Positions 49,740-57,576 of a stretch of 57,576 nucleotides of DNA are shown here, piece after piece; the first letter of the stretch is position 1; each line of letters opens with the position of its first letter. Below the pieces are notes generated by a model. It was not told where the DNA came from. It was given only the letters and a program-made list of their open reading frames with translations, and ran no database searches. The position numbers and the translations under genes were made by a program. The DNA is taken from NCBI GenBank assembly GCA_905198295.1, contig CAJKBW010000003.1, positions 1 to 57,576 of the forward strand, given 5' to 3'. Source of the DNA: an uncultured Oscillospiraceae bacterium. Its GTDB lineage: Bacteria; Bacillota; Clostridia; Oscillospirales; Acutalibacteraceae.

Positions 49740-52283
49740 TCACGCTTCTTCCGTTTCCGTTGCTTCCCTGACCTCACGCTTTTCCAGATCGGCCCGGTTG
49801 GTGGTAATCAGATCATATTCCATCTGGGAGGCGCGGATCTCCACACAGATCCGGCTTTTCCCGGCGCAAAGGAGACCCTGCCCCCGGCCGCACCGGACGA
49901 TCTGCACAACTTCTTCTTCCGATAATCCGAGCTTTTCCTGGAGCTTACGGGCCTCCGGTTCTTCCATTTGGAGCAGCAGCTTGAAGCGGCTGTTGTTCAG
50001 AATCGCGTCACCGAATTTGCCGTCCCGCAGGGCAAAGTAGTCAATCGTGTTTTGGGTAGCACTGACGAAGATACCGCCGTATCCCCGGATGGTCTTTGCC
50101 AGTTCAATGACAAAATCCGCCGCCTGCTCGTTGCCTTCGTTCCCAGCAATCAGCCACAGCTCGTCGCCGATTACCGCTTTCTTGCGGGTGCGGGAACGGC
50201 TGGCTTCGTCCCGGATAAAGGAGGTAGCGATAAAGGTGGAGGAGCTGATGTCCCGCTGCTTGTTGCCCGACGTATCAAAAACGATGAAGGAAGAGGTCAA
50301 ATCCACATTGGTCTGTCCACCCATGCCGAAGTCGATCAGTTCCTTGACAGACAGCGCCACGTTCTTCAGCACGGGAACTTTCAGCAGGAAAGGATACAGG
50401 TGGGCAAAATCCGGCATCTCTTTGAAAGAGCCGTCCGGCTTCAGCAGGGAAGCGTTGTCTTTGGTAATTCCGAAGCTCTCGTAACACTCCAGCAGGGCGA
50501 TGTTGAGCTGGTAGGATTCCTCCGGCGTCATTTCCGGGTACCGCAGGCGCAGATAGGTGTGGATATCCTGCACCTTGTCCAGCAGCACCGAGTCGCTGCG
50601 CTGCACGTTGTCCGTCATGTTGCTGTCGATGTCCAGGGTTGTCCGCCGGATTTCCATGAGATTGATGCAGTCGGCGGAACCGGGCGCAATCCGCAGGTAT
50701 TGTCCGCCGATGGCTTCGCAGGCAGTACGGTATTCAAATCCCTTTTCCGGGGCAACGATAAAGACCAGCACCCCGCGCATCCGCAGGCGCAGCGCAAACA
50801 ATAGGGTCGTGAAGGTCTTGCCCGCGCCGGTCATTCCGAACATAGCGAACGAGCCGTTGCTGTACTGATCCGTATCGTAGTTGTCCACGATGACCGCCGA
50901 ATTGTTGTGCAGGTTGATCCCCAGCAGCACTCCCGTGTCGTCGCAGAGTTCATAGGAGGAGAAAGGAAAGGCAGCGGCCGCGCCGCTGGTAAGGACGTTC
51001 CGCCGGGCTTTTTTGGCAAGGTCGGCGTCCAGCCGGACGACCGGCAGCATGGAGCGGAACCCCTGCTCGTGGCACCAGTCGGCCCGCCGGACGGTCATAT
51101 TCATAGAGGCGCATAAATTCTGCACCTGCTGAACCCGGCGGCCCAGCGTTTCCCCGTCCAGCGCGGTCACTTCGATGAGGGTGTGCATATACCAGAAATC
51201 CTCGCCTTCCCGATTGAGCTTGTCCTTGATGTACAGCCCGGATGATATGGCGTCGTCCAGTTCCTCGTAGTCGGCGCGGGTGTCCTCGATGTCCCGCATC
51301 CGTGTCCGGTTGAGCATGGTGGTTTTGGCGATCTTCGGCAGCACCTGTTCTTTGCGCTTTCTGTCCAGAAAGAAGCTGAGAGAAATGCCGTCGCCCAGCT
51401 CCACCAGCGGGGAAAGCCATGCCGGGCCCATCTCCGTGGGATACCCATATCCGGCGATATACAAATAGGTGTGAAACACACCGTCGATGAGGATATAGCC
51501 CTTGTGGGTCAAATCGCATTCGTTGGGGGCCAACACGTCCTGCACCGTCGTCACGCCATCCATATCCTCATCCTCCAGCTCGTCCGCCGAAATGTCGGAT
51601 ACTCCGCAGACCGGCCCGATCTGGGAAAGCAGCGCGGCAAAATCCACCGGGCTGGTCTGCGGCTTGTGGATCGCCGTGTACAGGGTTTTGAGCAGGAACT
51701 CATCGTACCGGTCGTGCCGCAGGACTTCCAGGCCGCAGTAGTCGAGATATTGATACGCGGTTTCCGCCTGCTCGGCAAGCTCCCTGGCTATGTCGTCCAG
51801 CTCCGACGCAGTGCCGGTATAGGCGAAGCTCAGGTAAAACCGGCGGGTGACGACTTCCGTGGCCGCCAGATAATCGACCAGCTGCACGTCTTCCACGATC
51901 ATTTCTTTGCAGGCTTCGCTGGTTTCCGCGTTGTAATACTGTTCCATCTGTGCGCAGTAGGCGTCGATGTCGGCCCGCTGGGTCGTCACCAGAATTTGCA
52001 GGGAAGGCGGCGCAATCTTCAGGTAGCTGGACAGGTAGTAGAGGATATTCTGCTGTTCGACCCGGGATTTCAGATAGAAGTTGGTGGGAAGGATCTCCAA
52101 CACCTTGATGTAACGGCCGTCCTCGGTGATAAGAACGCCCTGCCGGATGTCCACCACCGGGACAAGGCTCTGCGTCCCGTTTGGAAACCGGCTTCCGGGT
52201 ACGGTGGTTTCTTTGGAAGTCCCCAGCAGCAGGGATTTCAAATCGAGCCTTTTTTGTTTTTCTTTTGGTTTGCGTGTATCCAT
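49740..52283 (-). CDS. virB4: VirB4/TraE-type conjugation ATPase
   Basis: This 847-residue protein has an N-terminal VirB4 domain (LVPVVDIRQGVLITEDGRYIKVLEIL; YYLSSYLKIAPPSLQI). Walker A GMTGAGKTFTT lies near 483. Walker B (KKAVIGDELWLIAGNEGNEQ) and SATQN follow. It powers the type IV channel. ATG 52283 follows CAGGGGG by six bases; the longer frame upstream runs through prgI. The prgI stop overlaps this start by 46 bases. Confidence 0.96.
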   Translation of the reverse strand: MDTRKPKEKQKRLDLKSLLLGTSKETTVPGSRFPNGTQSLVPVVDIRQGVLITEDGRYIKVLEILPTNFYLKSRVEQQNILYYLSSYLKIAPPSLQILVTTQRADIDAYCAQMEQYYNAETSEACKEMIVEDVQLVDYLAATEVVTRRFYLSFAYTGTASELDDIARELAEQAETAYQYLDYCGLEVLRHDRYDEFLLKTLYTAIHKPQTSPVDFAALLSQIGPVCGVSDISADELEDEDMDGVTTVQDVLAPNECDLTHKGYILIDGVFHTYLYIAGYGYPTEMGPAWLSPLVELGDGISLSFFLDRKRKEQVLPKIAKTTMLNRTRMRDIEDTRADYEELDDAISSGLYIKDKLNREGEDFWYMHTLIEVTALDGETLGRRVQQVQNLCASMNMTVRRADWCHEQGFRSMLPVVRLDADLAKKARRNVLTSGAAAAFPFSSYELCDDTGVLLGINLHNNSAVIVDNYDTDQYSNGSFAMFGMTGAGKTFTTLLFALRLRMRGVLVFIVAPEKGFEYRTACEAIGGQYLRIAPGSADCINLMEIRRTTLDIDSNMTDNVQRSDSVLLDKVQDIHTYLRLRYPEMTPEESYQLNIALLECYESFGITKDNASLLKPDGSFKEMPDFAHLYPFLLKVPVLKNVALSVKELIDFGMGGQTNVDLTSSFIVFDTSGNKQRDISSSTFIATSFIRDEASRSRTRKKAVIGDELWLIAGNEGNEQAADFVIELAKTIRGYGGIFVSATQNTIDYFALRDGKFGDAILNNSRFKLLLQMEEPEARKLQEKLGLSEEEVVQIVRCGRGQGLLCAGKSRICVEIRASQMEYDLITTNRADLEKREVREATETEEA

Positions 52284-52573
52284 TGTGTCCCCCTGTAAAT
52301 CAATATCCGCCTGTTTTTCCGCCAGCGGCTGTAGAGGCGGGCAAAGGTGAGTAAGCTGTTGTCCTGGACGCCGAGCAGGGCAAACCCGCCGGCAGGCACG
52401 ACCAGCACGGCGCAGACAATGATTTTTCCTGTCAGGCCCAGGGGGCACAGCAGGAACACCATCGCCGCCAGCGGCAGACAGATGGCCGCGCATTCCGCGA
52501 CATGGCGGAGCGCAAACGCCCCCAGCAGCTTGCCGGCGTCGGTGTAGTTGGTAGGGATATATACCGTGTCCAT
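52238..52573 (-). CDS. prgI: PrgI-family conjugation membrane protein
   Basis: This 111-residue protein has the start MDTVYIPTNYTDAGK, two membrane helices (HVAECAAICLPLAAMVFLL; GKIIVCAVLVVPAGGFALL) and a basic C-terminus. It is a small inner-membrane part of Gram-positive type IV systems, often preceding virB4 as here. ATG 52573 is chosen over 52582 because AAAGGA would be too close to the earlier ATG. Confidence 0.85.
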   Translation of the reverse strand: MDTVYIPTNYTDAGKLLGAFALRHVAECAAICLPLAAMVFLLCPLGLTGKIIVCAVLVVPAGGFALLGVQDNSLLTFARLYSRWRKNRRILIYRGTQWIHANQKKNKKGSI

Positions 52574-52606
52574 ACGGAGCATTTCCTTTCTGTCATGATT
52601 TTATCG

Positions 52607-53437
52607 CTATCCGGCAGAGGACGTTCCCTGCTCTAAGGTCTGTACCATGAGCTGCGCCCAGTTTCGGTCGGCATCGGAATAACGGTAATAGTCCAGGAAT
52701 TCCGGCGGCGACAAATACCGGATTTTCAGAATTTTCGTTGCCGCCGGAGGTTCCGTTGCAGAAGTCGTACTGCTTTCGGATGCCGCGTTGCTTTCCGGCG
52801 TCGGCGGATTGTTCACCGTATCATCATGAAAAGCGGTTGTAGTGGTTGTGGCGGCAGTCCCGGTCGTTGTTGTTTCCATTCCTGTTGGCTTATCCTCTAC
52901 TGTGTAGACAATACTCTTTTCTACAAATTCTTTGACGCTCTGCTCCGACATAGCGTTCAGGTCGTTGCCGGTGGTGACGGAGTGCAGGGCGATAAACCAG
53001 TTCTCCTCCATCGGTTCGCCGGTAAGGACGATCTCATAGGCATACTCCTGATCCGGCGGTTCATGAACGGTGTCGTCCCCGCCGCCGGAGCTTCCGTCTA
53101 TCACCGTTTTCTTTATCTCATCGATACGGGCGGTACAGTATTCGGCGTACCGGCCGTAATACCCTTTTACAGTCGTAGCCTGGAAGGACATGGATGCTGT
53201 GGCTCCGCCGCCTGAACTGCCGAAACCGAACAGCATGGCCGGCAGGCACAGAAAAATCAGCAGGGGCAGGAACAGCAGGACAAGGGCAATAGCCAGAATC
53301 TGAGGCCAGTAATGCTTCAACGCCTGCAAAGCGACGGCGTGCCAGCCGCCGCGTAGCGCCGCTTTGATGATGTCTTTCAGCGCCTTGGCATGGTGCGCCA
53401 GGTCGGCAAGCCGATCCATGCCGCTCTTATTCGCCAT
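52607..53437 (-). CDS. Membrane protein of the conjugation locus with no visible hydrolase domain
   Basis: This 276-residue protein has a cytoplasmic N-terminus, one strong membrane span (ILAIALVLLFLPLLIFLCLP, about 46-66) and an extracytoplasmic region with repeated threonine runs (METTTTGTAATTTTTAF) and proline/serine linkers. The N-terminus resembles the conjugation proteins that usually carry a wall hydrolase (CHAP, NlpC/P60 or lysozyme-like) further on. No such domain is present here; the protein stops at YRYSDADRNWAQLMVQTL. The ATG at 53437 overlaps the virB6 stop by 11 bases. Confidence 0.72.
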   Translation of the reverse strand: MANKSGMDRLADLAHHAKALKDIIKAALRGGWHAVALQALKHYWPQILAIALVLLFLPLLIFLCLPAMLFGFGSSGGGATASMSFQATTVKGYYGRYAEYCTARIDEIKKTVIDGSSGGGDDTVHEPPDQEYAYEIVLTGEPMEENWFIALHSVTTGNDLNAMSEQSVKEFVEKSIVYTVEDKPTGMETTTTGTAATTTTTAFHDDTVNNPPTPESNAASESSTTSATEPPAATKILKIRYLSPPEFLDYYRYSDADRNWAQLMVQTLEQGTSSAG

Positions 53438-54989
53438 GCCTTTCACCGCCTTTTTCGCCCGGGAAGGTATCCGGCAGATTGTTCGGCATAGCTGCCCCGC
53501 CGGTATGCGGCATATGTCCGGCAGAAGCCGGAGGCTGCCGCTGAGCAGGAGATATGAACACGGATCCCGTCGGCGGCATTTGCGACTTGAAAGGATTTTC
53601 GTTCTGCCGAAGCCCCGTTGCAGCGGCCGATTTGCCCGCGGAACCGGGCGTCCCTTTCCTGGACGGGATAGTCCCGGTGGGCTTTCCCGGACTGGCCTTG
53701 CCGCCTTTCTGCGGGGATGGCCTTGTTCCCGGCTTATTTCCGCCCGGCCGCGAGCCGGGTACGCCGGGGTGCGCGCCAAACCGGTTGGTATTCACACGCG
53801 TTGTCCCGGTACTGCTGAAATGAACGCCGCCGGAAGATGAAGATACGGAACCCGAACTGCTCACGCCGGTATAGCTGCTGGAGCCGAACCGAGAAGAAGA
53901 GGAGGACGGCGCGTTGACCGTGTTGCCCGCCGCCCCAAAATGGCTGCTCTGGCTGCTTTGCCCGGCCTGGGAACGGGCGTCGATGCCGGTATCGCTGTGG
54001 ACGTTGGTGCTGGCAGTTGCGCCGCCGACAGTCGTCCCGCCCACGGCGTTATGGGAATTTCCCGCGCCGCCGGATGGCATCCGCGGGTTGCCTCCCATTT
54101 TTCCACCGCCGGCTTTTCCTTTCCCTGTCTTGGAGGCGCTGTTCATAATGGTGCGGGCCGCCATCATCATCGCCATCATGCCCCGGCCGTGTCCCAGCGG
54201 ATCGCCGGTAATGGCCGGATTCAGGCCGATTTTAGAAATCAAGTTGTCCGCCTTTCGGGCCACCCGGGCAATGCCTACCACCAGGAGGCACCACGGTAGG
54301 ACGTAGATACCGGAGGGCATGGTCGCCAAGGCGGACAGGATGAGCTTGAGAAACAGGACATTGAGCACCATCATGGCGATCATGGACGCATAGGTGCGGA
54401 TGAAGCCCACACAGATGTCCTTGGTAGCTTTGCTGCCGCCCATAGCGAGGCCCACCGGGCACAGCAGCGTCAGCACCGCCACCACCACATACCGTTCTGC
54501 GACCTCGAAAAACAGCTTGATGAGCTGAAAGCCGAGAATAAAGCCGATGATGATAACCAACAGCCAGCTCGCTCCCACACCGGTAAAATAGCTTCCGTCC
54601 GGAAAGGTGAGGGCGACACTGGTGGGAATCCCCACCAGGTCGATCACCTTTTTCCCGATAGAGAGGCCAATGTCGCAGATGTCCCGGGAAAAGATGAGCA
54701 GGGTGCCGAACAGGGCCGTACGGAGTACCAGCACCGCCGGGGACTCGGTTTCAAAGCCGAACCCGGCAAACATGGCTTTCATGGCCTGGAAGGCGCAGTT
54801 GCCGATCAGCAGGCCCCAGCCGACAGCGACAAAGATTTGGTAGAGGGTGGTGACAACCGGCACGCTGGTTTCCCAAAAGGTGAGGTCGGTTGTCATGACT
54901 CCCAGCAGGGCGTTGGCGCAGTAAGCGATCAGATCCAGAAACAGCCCGTAGATCCATTCGCACAGGCCCTGCAAAATTCCTTCCAGCAT
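53427..54989 (-). CDS. VirB6/TrbL-like conjugation membrane protein
   Basis: This 520-residue protein has an N-terminal polytopic part (about 1-265) with six or more spans (GLCEWIYGLFLDLIAYCANALL; LLVIIIGFILGFQLIKLFF; YVLPWCLLVVGIARV). A long low-complexity tail of glycine, serine and proline (about 300-520) follows. It forms the membrane channel of Gram-positive type IV systems. ACAGGAGGATG precedes the start at 54989. The disordered tail is unusually long and may bind the coupling machinery or cell wall. Confidence 0.9.
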   Translation of the reverse strand: MLEGILQGLCEWIYGLFLDLIAYCANALLGVMTTDLTFWETSVPVVTTLYQIFVAVGWGLLIGNCAFQAMKAMFAGFGFETESPAVLVLRTALFGTLLIFSRDICDIGLSIGKKVIDLVGIPTSVALTFPDGSYFTGVGASWLLVIIIGFILGFQLIKLFFEVAERYVVVAVLTLLCPVGLAMGGSKATKDICVGFIRTYASMIAMMVLNVLFLKLILSALATMPSGIYVLPWCLLVVGIARVARKADNLISKIGLNPAITGDPLGHGRGMMAMMMAARTIMNSASKTGKGKAGGGKMGGNPRMPSGGAGNSHNAVGGTTVGGATASTNVHSDTGIDARSQAGQSSQSSHFGAAGNTVNAPSSSSSRFGSSSYTGVSSSGSVSSSSGGVHFSSTGTTRVNTNRFGAHPGVPGSRPGGNKPGTRPSPQKGGKASPGKPTGTIPSRKGTPGSAGKSAAATGLRQNENPFKSQMPPTGSVFISPAQRQPPASAGHMPHTGGAAMPNNLPDTFPGEKGGERHGE

Positions 54990-55014
54990 ATATCATCCTC
55001 CTGTCCCGGCTATC

Positions 55015-55359
55015 CTACGGCAGCGTGGCGTATCCGCTGAACAGAGGTGTGATATAGGCCAAAATGGCGCCCATTAGATTTAGAATCGCCCATGACAGCC
55101 AGATCCGTTTGAGCCAGTCCCACGCCTGGTCGGATTTGTGCTGGTTGTTGGACACCTTGGCGCTGATGATGGCGAAGGCCGTCATCAGGCAGGCCAGTAC
55201 TGTGGAGATACCGACGATATGGCCGTAAACGTCCCGGATGATGTCGTCCGCGACTTCAAACAGGTTTTTCCCCGCCGCAAATACGGTTGTTGTGAAAAGA
55301 CAGGTGAGCAGAAGCGTAAATAGGAGCAGGAGAAAAACCTTATGTCTTTTCTTACGCAT
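55015..55359 (-). CDS. VirB2-like pilin / small conjugation membrane protein
   Basis: This 114-residue protein has an N-terminal signal peptide (VFLLLLFTLLLTCLFTTTVFA) and a mature part with two hydrophobic spans (HIVGISTVLACLMTAFAIIS; IWLSWAILNLMGAILAY) around a polar loop, the architecture of VirB2/DUF3852-type proteins. It is the likely small pilin-like subunit, placed before virB6 in the usual order. Confidence 0.8.
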   Translation of the reverse strand: MRKKRHKVFLLLLFTLLLTCLFTTTVFAAGKNLFEVADDIIRDVYGHIVGISTVLACLMTAFAIISAKVSNNQHKSDQAWDWLKRIWLSWAILNLMGAILAYITPLFSGYATLP

Positions 55360-55431
55360 AAGGTTCCTCCTGGAATTTAATAGATGCTTTCCTCGGAAGC
55401 GGGGCCGGACAGCCGGCCCCGCCTATCCGTT

Positions 55432-55899
55432 TTACAGGTTTTCAGTTTCGGTTTCCGTGTCGGTCGATTCACCTGAAGCTTCCACCGCCATCCGCTCGTC
55501 GAAGACGGACAGAAAATCCCCTTCAAAGATTTTCAGGGCGTCCGGTACGGCCGGGAGCAGGAGAATCTTTTCCGGCACCTGCCATTCCAGGAAGCCGTAC
55601 AGGATTGCCAGATACAAAAACAGCGCCGTGTATTCCTTGCGGTCATACAGCTTTTGCATGGTGTTTTTGACACCGGCGATACCGCCCGGCCGCCGCGAGA
55701 TCCGCTTCATCAGCTTATCGTAAAAGGGGCCGGCTTCAGCCTGAGCCACAATCCCGATCTGTGCGGGGCTGGGATTGCCTTTTTCGGTGAGCAGTTCCAG
55801 TTCCTCCATACGGTCACAGGCTTTGGTAAGCTGCTCCTCGTCCGCTGTGACGTTGATGATCTCGGAAAAATCCACAAAGGACATATAGTATTTTTTCAT
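55432..55899 (-). CDS. Hypothetical protein of the transfer region, 155 residues
   Basis: This helical cytoplasmic protein starts MKKYYMSFVDFSEIINVT and contains a hydrophobic amphipathic segment (YTALFLYLAILYGFLEW), ending in an acidic tail of Glu/Thr (ESTDTETETENL). No family was recognised. It is encoded between the adhesin and the pilin-like gene. Confidence 0.55.
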   Translation of the reverse strand: MKKYYMSFVDFSEIINVTADEEQLTKACDRMEELELLTEKGNPSPAQIGIVAQAEAGPFYDKLMKRISRRPGGIAGVKNTMQKLYDRKEYTALFLYLAILYGFLEWQVPEKILLLPAVPDALKIFEGDFLSVFDERMAVEASGESTDTETETENL

Positions 55900-55926
55900 A
55901 AGGGAATACCTCTTTCTTTTTTGATT

Positions 55927-57576
55927 TTAAGAGTGTCTGCTTCTGCGCCGTCCTGTCAAAGCGAGGGCAATGCCGGCCACGCCGAACAGAGCAAGGCAGA
56001 CGCCGGCGGCTGTGCCGCTGTCGCCGGTCTGGGGGATTTCAGGAACCTTTTGGTTCGTCAGCTCTACCGTGATTGTCCGGCCATGCTCCGATATTTCCAC
56101 GGGTATAGGTTTCTCCAGCAGAAGATAGCCCTCTTTGGCTTCCAGTTCCCGCAGTTCGTAGCGGCCATAGCGGATGCCCTCAAACAGCAGCTCTCCGGAC
56201 TTTGTGACCCCGCGTGCCATCTCGTTGCCGTCCATATCAAACAGGCCGATCACTACGCCCGACAGGGGTTCGTCGGTGTCCGCGTCTTTCTTGAGAACAC
56301 GGATGTTACCGAGCACAGGCTGATTGAGAAAGCCGGTTCCGGCTTCGGTTTCCACGACAACCGTTTTCCCATCTTCCCGAATTTCAAAGTAATAGTAGCC
56401 TTCATCCGGGAGGAAGCCCTCTGGACTAATTGCTTCATGCAGGAAATAGCCGTTGTACCGCAGCCCGTCCAGCCGGTAAATGCCTGGTTCGGTTTCGTCC
56501 AGTTTGTCCACCAGCCGGTCGATTGCATCGTCGAATTCCTGGTTGCCGTCCACATCCACATACACCTCAAACACCGCGCCGGACAGCTTGTTGCCTGGAT
56601 ACGCCGCGTCCACCTTGGTGGTTTGGACAGCGCCGGTGATATACCGGTTCTCTGCTGCGATCTCAATCGTTTCCTCCTGTTTGGAAATGGTGACGGGATA
56701 CAGGGTTTCGTTGAGTACAAAGGCCGGAGCCGGTTTCAGTTCCCGCACGATCCAGTCGCCGTAAGGCACGTTGAAAAAGCCAAACACACCGATCTCGTTG
56801 GATTCCGCTGTCAGCAGGGCGGTTTCTTCGGTGAAGGCGGTTTCCTCCGGCCGGAACAGCCCGAACAGGGCGCCGCCGATGCCGAAGCCGTCCTCATCGA
56901 CCTTTTTGCCCAGGACGCTGCCGCGGATGAGGTCGTTTTCAATGGGCGTGCCGTTGTTGACAGAGATATGGACCACCGCCACATCCTGCCCGGCATATTC
57001 GAATACCACGGGATATTTCTCATCACTGATTTGGTAATGCTCGTCGGTGCTGTGCTCCTTCACATACAGACGGGCGCCCGCCGGTACGTCGGTGGTAAAG
57101 GCCGCTTTTCCGGTTCCATCGCAGGAAACGATCTCCAGAAGGCCGTCCGCCGGAATGATGCTGCCGTCCGCTGCCGTCAAATTTTCAGCGGCATATAGGC
57201 CGAACTGCACCGACAAAATTTCGCCGTTCATGCCAAGGCCAAAGGTCTCGTCCTGCTCCAGCACCTTGTCCAGTGTAATTTCCATCTTTTGCCGCTCGTT
57301 ATAAAATTCCGCTTCCGCCTGCGTAATCTCCACCGTCTGGCCGGCGTATTCCAGCGTCACGTATTGCGGTTCCGGGTTGCGTACCATATTGCCGGGGGCC
57401 TGTTCCTCCACTAGCTTGTAGCGGCCCAGATAGAAGGGGCCGCTTACCCCGACACCGCCGGGGCCGGTCTCTATCGTGCCGACCCGTTCGCCCTCCTTGG
57501 CGCGGATCGTGCCGTCCAGGGTGGTGATATCCATGTCGGCATACACTGCGTAGACAGCCCCCGGCAGGCCGGTCAC
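55927..57576 (-). CDS. Cna-B/SpaA-type surface adhesin, C-terminal part (5' partial)
   Basis: The visible 549 residues lack the N-terminus, which lies beyond the window. They contain about five Cna-B-like beta repeats, each starting with a lysine-containing strand (ITLDKVLE, VLGKKVDED, VQTTKVDAAY, VLKKDADTD) and followed by GAxFxVY- or GLF-type strands and a glutamate-bearing end (VRELKP, HEAISPEG), the arrangement that forms isopeptide bonds. A sortase signal IPQTGD, a hydrophobic span and RRRSRHS end the protein. Conjugative elements often encode such adhesins to stabilise mating pairs. Confidence 0.9.
   Translation of the reverse strand: MTGLPGAVYAVYADMDITTLDGTIRAKEGERVGTIETGPGGVGVSGPFYLGRYKLVEEQAPGNMVRNPEPQYVTLEYAGQTVEITQAEAEFYNERQKMEITLDKVLEQDETFGLGMNGEILSVQFGLYAAENLTAADGSIIPADGLLEIVSCDGTGKAAFTTDVPAGARLYVKEHSTDEHYQISDEKYPVVFEYAGQDVAVVHISVNNGTPIENDLIRGSVLGKKVDEDGFGIGGALFGLFRPEETAFTEETALLTAESNEIGVFGFFNVPYGDWIVRELKPAPAFVLNETLYPVTISKQEETIEIAAENRYITGAVQTTKVDAAYPGNKLSGAVFEVYVDVDGNQEFDDAIDRLVDKLDETEPGIYRLDGLRYNGYFLHEAISPEGFLPDEGYYYFEIREDGKTVVVETEAGTGFLNQPVLGNIRVLKKDADTDEPLSGVVIGLFDMDGNEMARGVTKSGELLFEGIRYGRYELRELEAKEGYLLLEKPIPVEISEHGRTITVELTNQKVPEIPQTGDSGTAAGVCLALFGVAGIALALTGRRRSRHS

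Larger units (their letters stand above)
1..57576. mobile_element. Interior of a large conjugative element (ICE or plasmid)
   Basis: The window combines a RepA_N initiator, VirD4, VirB4, VirB6, PrgI and VirB2-like transfer genes on the minus strand with a long plus-strand DNA-processing module (helicase, clamp, SSB, Rad52-like, Rad50-like, primase-like). Several small orphan genes of the kind seen only on such elements lie among them. There are no ribosomal, tRNA or other core chromosomal genes. No relaxase, integrase or attachment site was found, so whether it is integrated or a plasmid cannot be decided here. Confidence 0.85.

Noticed and set aside
1..57576. tRNA or rRNA genes, insertion sequences or transposases
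   Set aside because: No cloverleaf-like sequence, rRNA segment, transposase gene or IS terminal repeat was recognised anywhere in the window.

Overview
This window (about 57.6 kb, GC-rich, dense, strong Shine-Dalgarno sites) reads as the interior of a large conjugative element, an ICE or a large plasmid, from a Gram-positive anaerobe, most likely a gut Clostridia/Oscillospirales member. The evidence is a RepA_N replication initiator, a VirD4/VirB4/VirB6/PrgI transfer apparatus of the Firmicutes type, sortase-anchored surface proteins with xPxTG signals, ECF transport and class-I cobalamin riboswitches. No integrase, relaxase or att site is visible, so both ends of the element lie outside the window.

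Positions 1-9120 (+) hold a DNA-metabolism block: an SF2-type helicase (5' end cut by the window), a DnaN-like sliding clamp, a small orphan protein, a MoxR AAA+ ATPase with its VWA partner, a zinc-ribbon protein, SSB, and a nucleotidyltransferase/HEPN pair with its own promoter. The helicase ends in a textbook clamp-binding peptide right next to the clamp gene.

Positions 9140-9924 are a divergent control region. An XRE repressor-like gene (-) and a roughly 15 kb operon (+) each start at a near-consensus sigma-70 promoter, and each meets an intrinsic terminator before its first gene. The operon (9925-24519) encodes a prokaryotic ubiquitin-like set: a JAMM peptidase that probably carries a fused Ubl domain, a ThiF/E1 and an E2 of the PRTRC-B type. 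These are interleaved with a radical SAM enzyme, an adenine methyltransferase, a sigma-like protein, a Rad52-family annealase, a Rad50/SMC-like ATPase, a CHC2/TOPRIM primase-like protein and several unknown small proteins.

Positions 24593-41059 (+) look like cargo: two units each headed by a cobalamin riboswitch with a terminator. The first encodes corrinoid salvage and remodelling (CbiB, CobD, CobQ, CbiZ), a sortase-anchored beta-propeller protein, a DUF4430 (transcobalamin-like) protein and a complete ECF transporter (EcfT, fused EcfA1A2, S component). The second encodes a second sortase-anchored propeller protein. Together they suggest a mobile surface-capture, import and remodelling system for corrinoids.

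Positions 41214-57576 (mostly -) are the replication and transfer half: an S1-like protein, a winged-helix-like protein, RepA_N (with six 23-bp iterons inside its gene), VirD4, two unknowns, VirB4, PrgI, a membrane protein, VirB6, a VirB2-like pilin, an unknown and a Cna-B/SpaA-type adhesin cut by the window end. A (+) island between the VirD4 and VirB4 sections carries an AlbA_2/HATPase regulator and a Phd/ParE toxin-antitoxin pair, each with its own promoter and operator-like palindrome.
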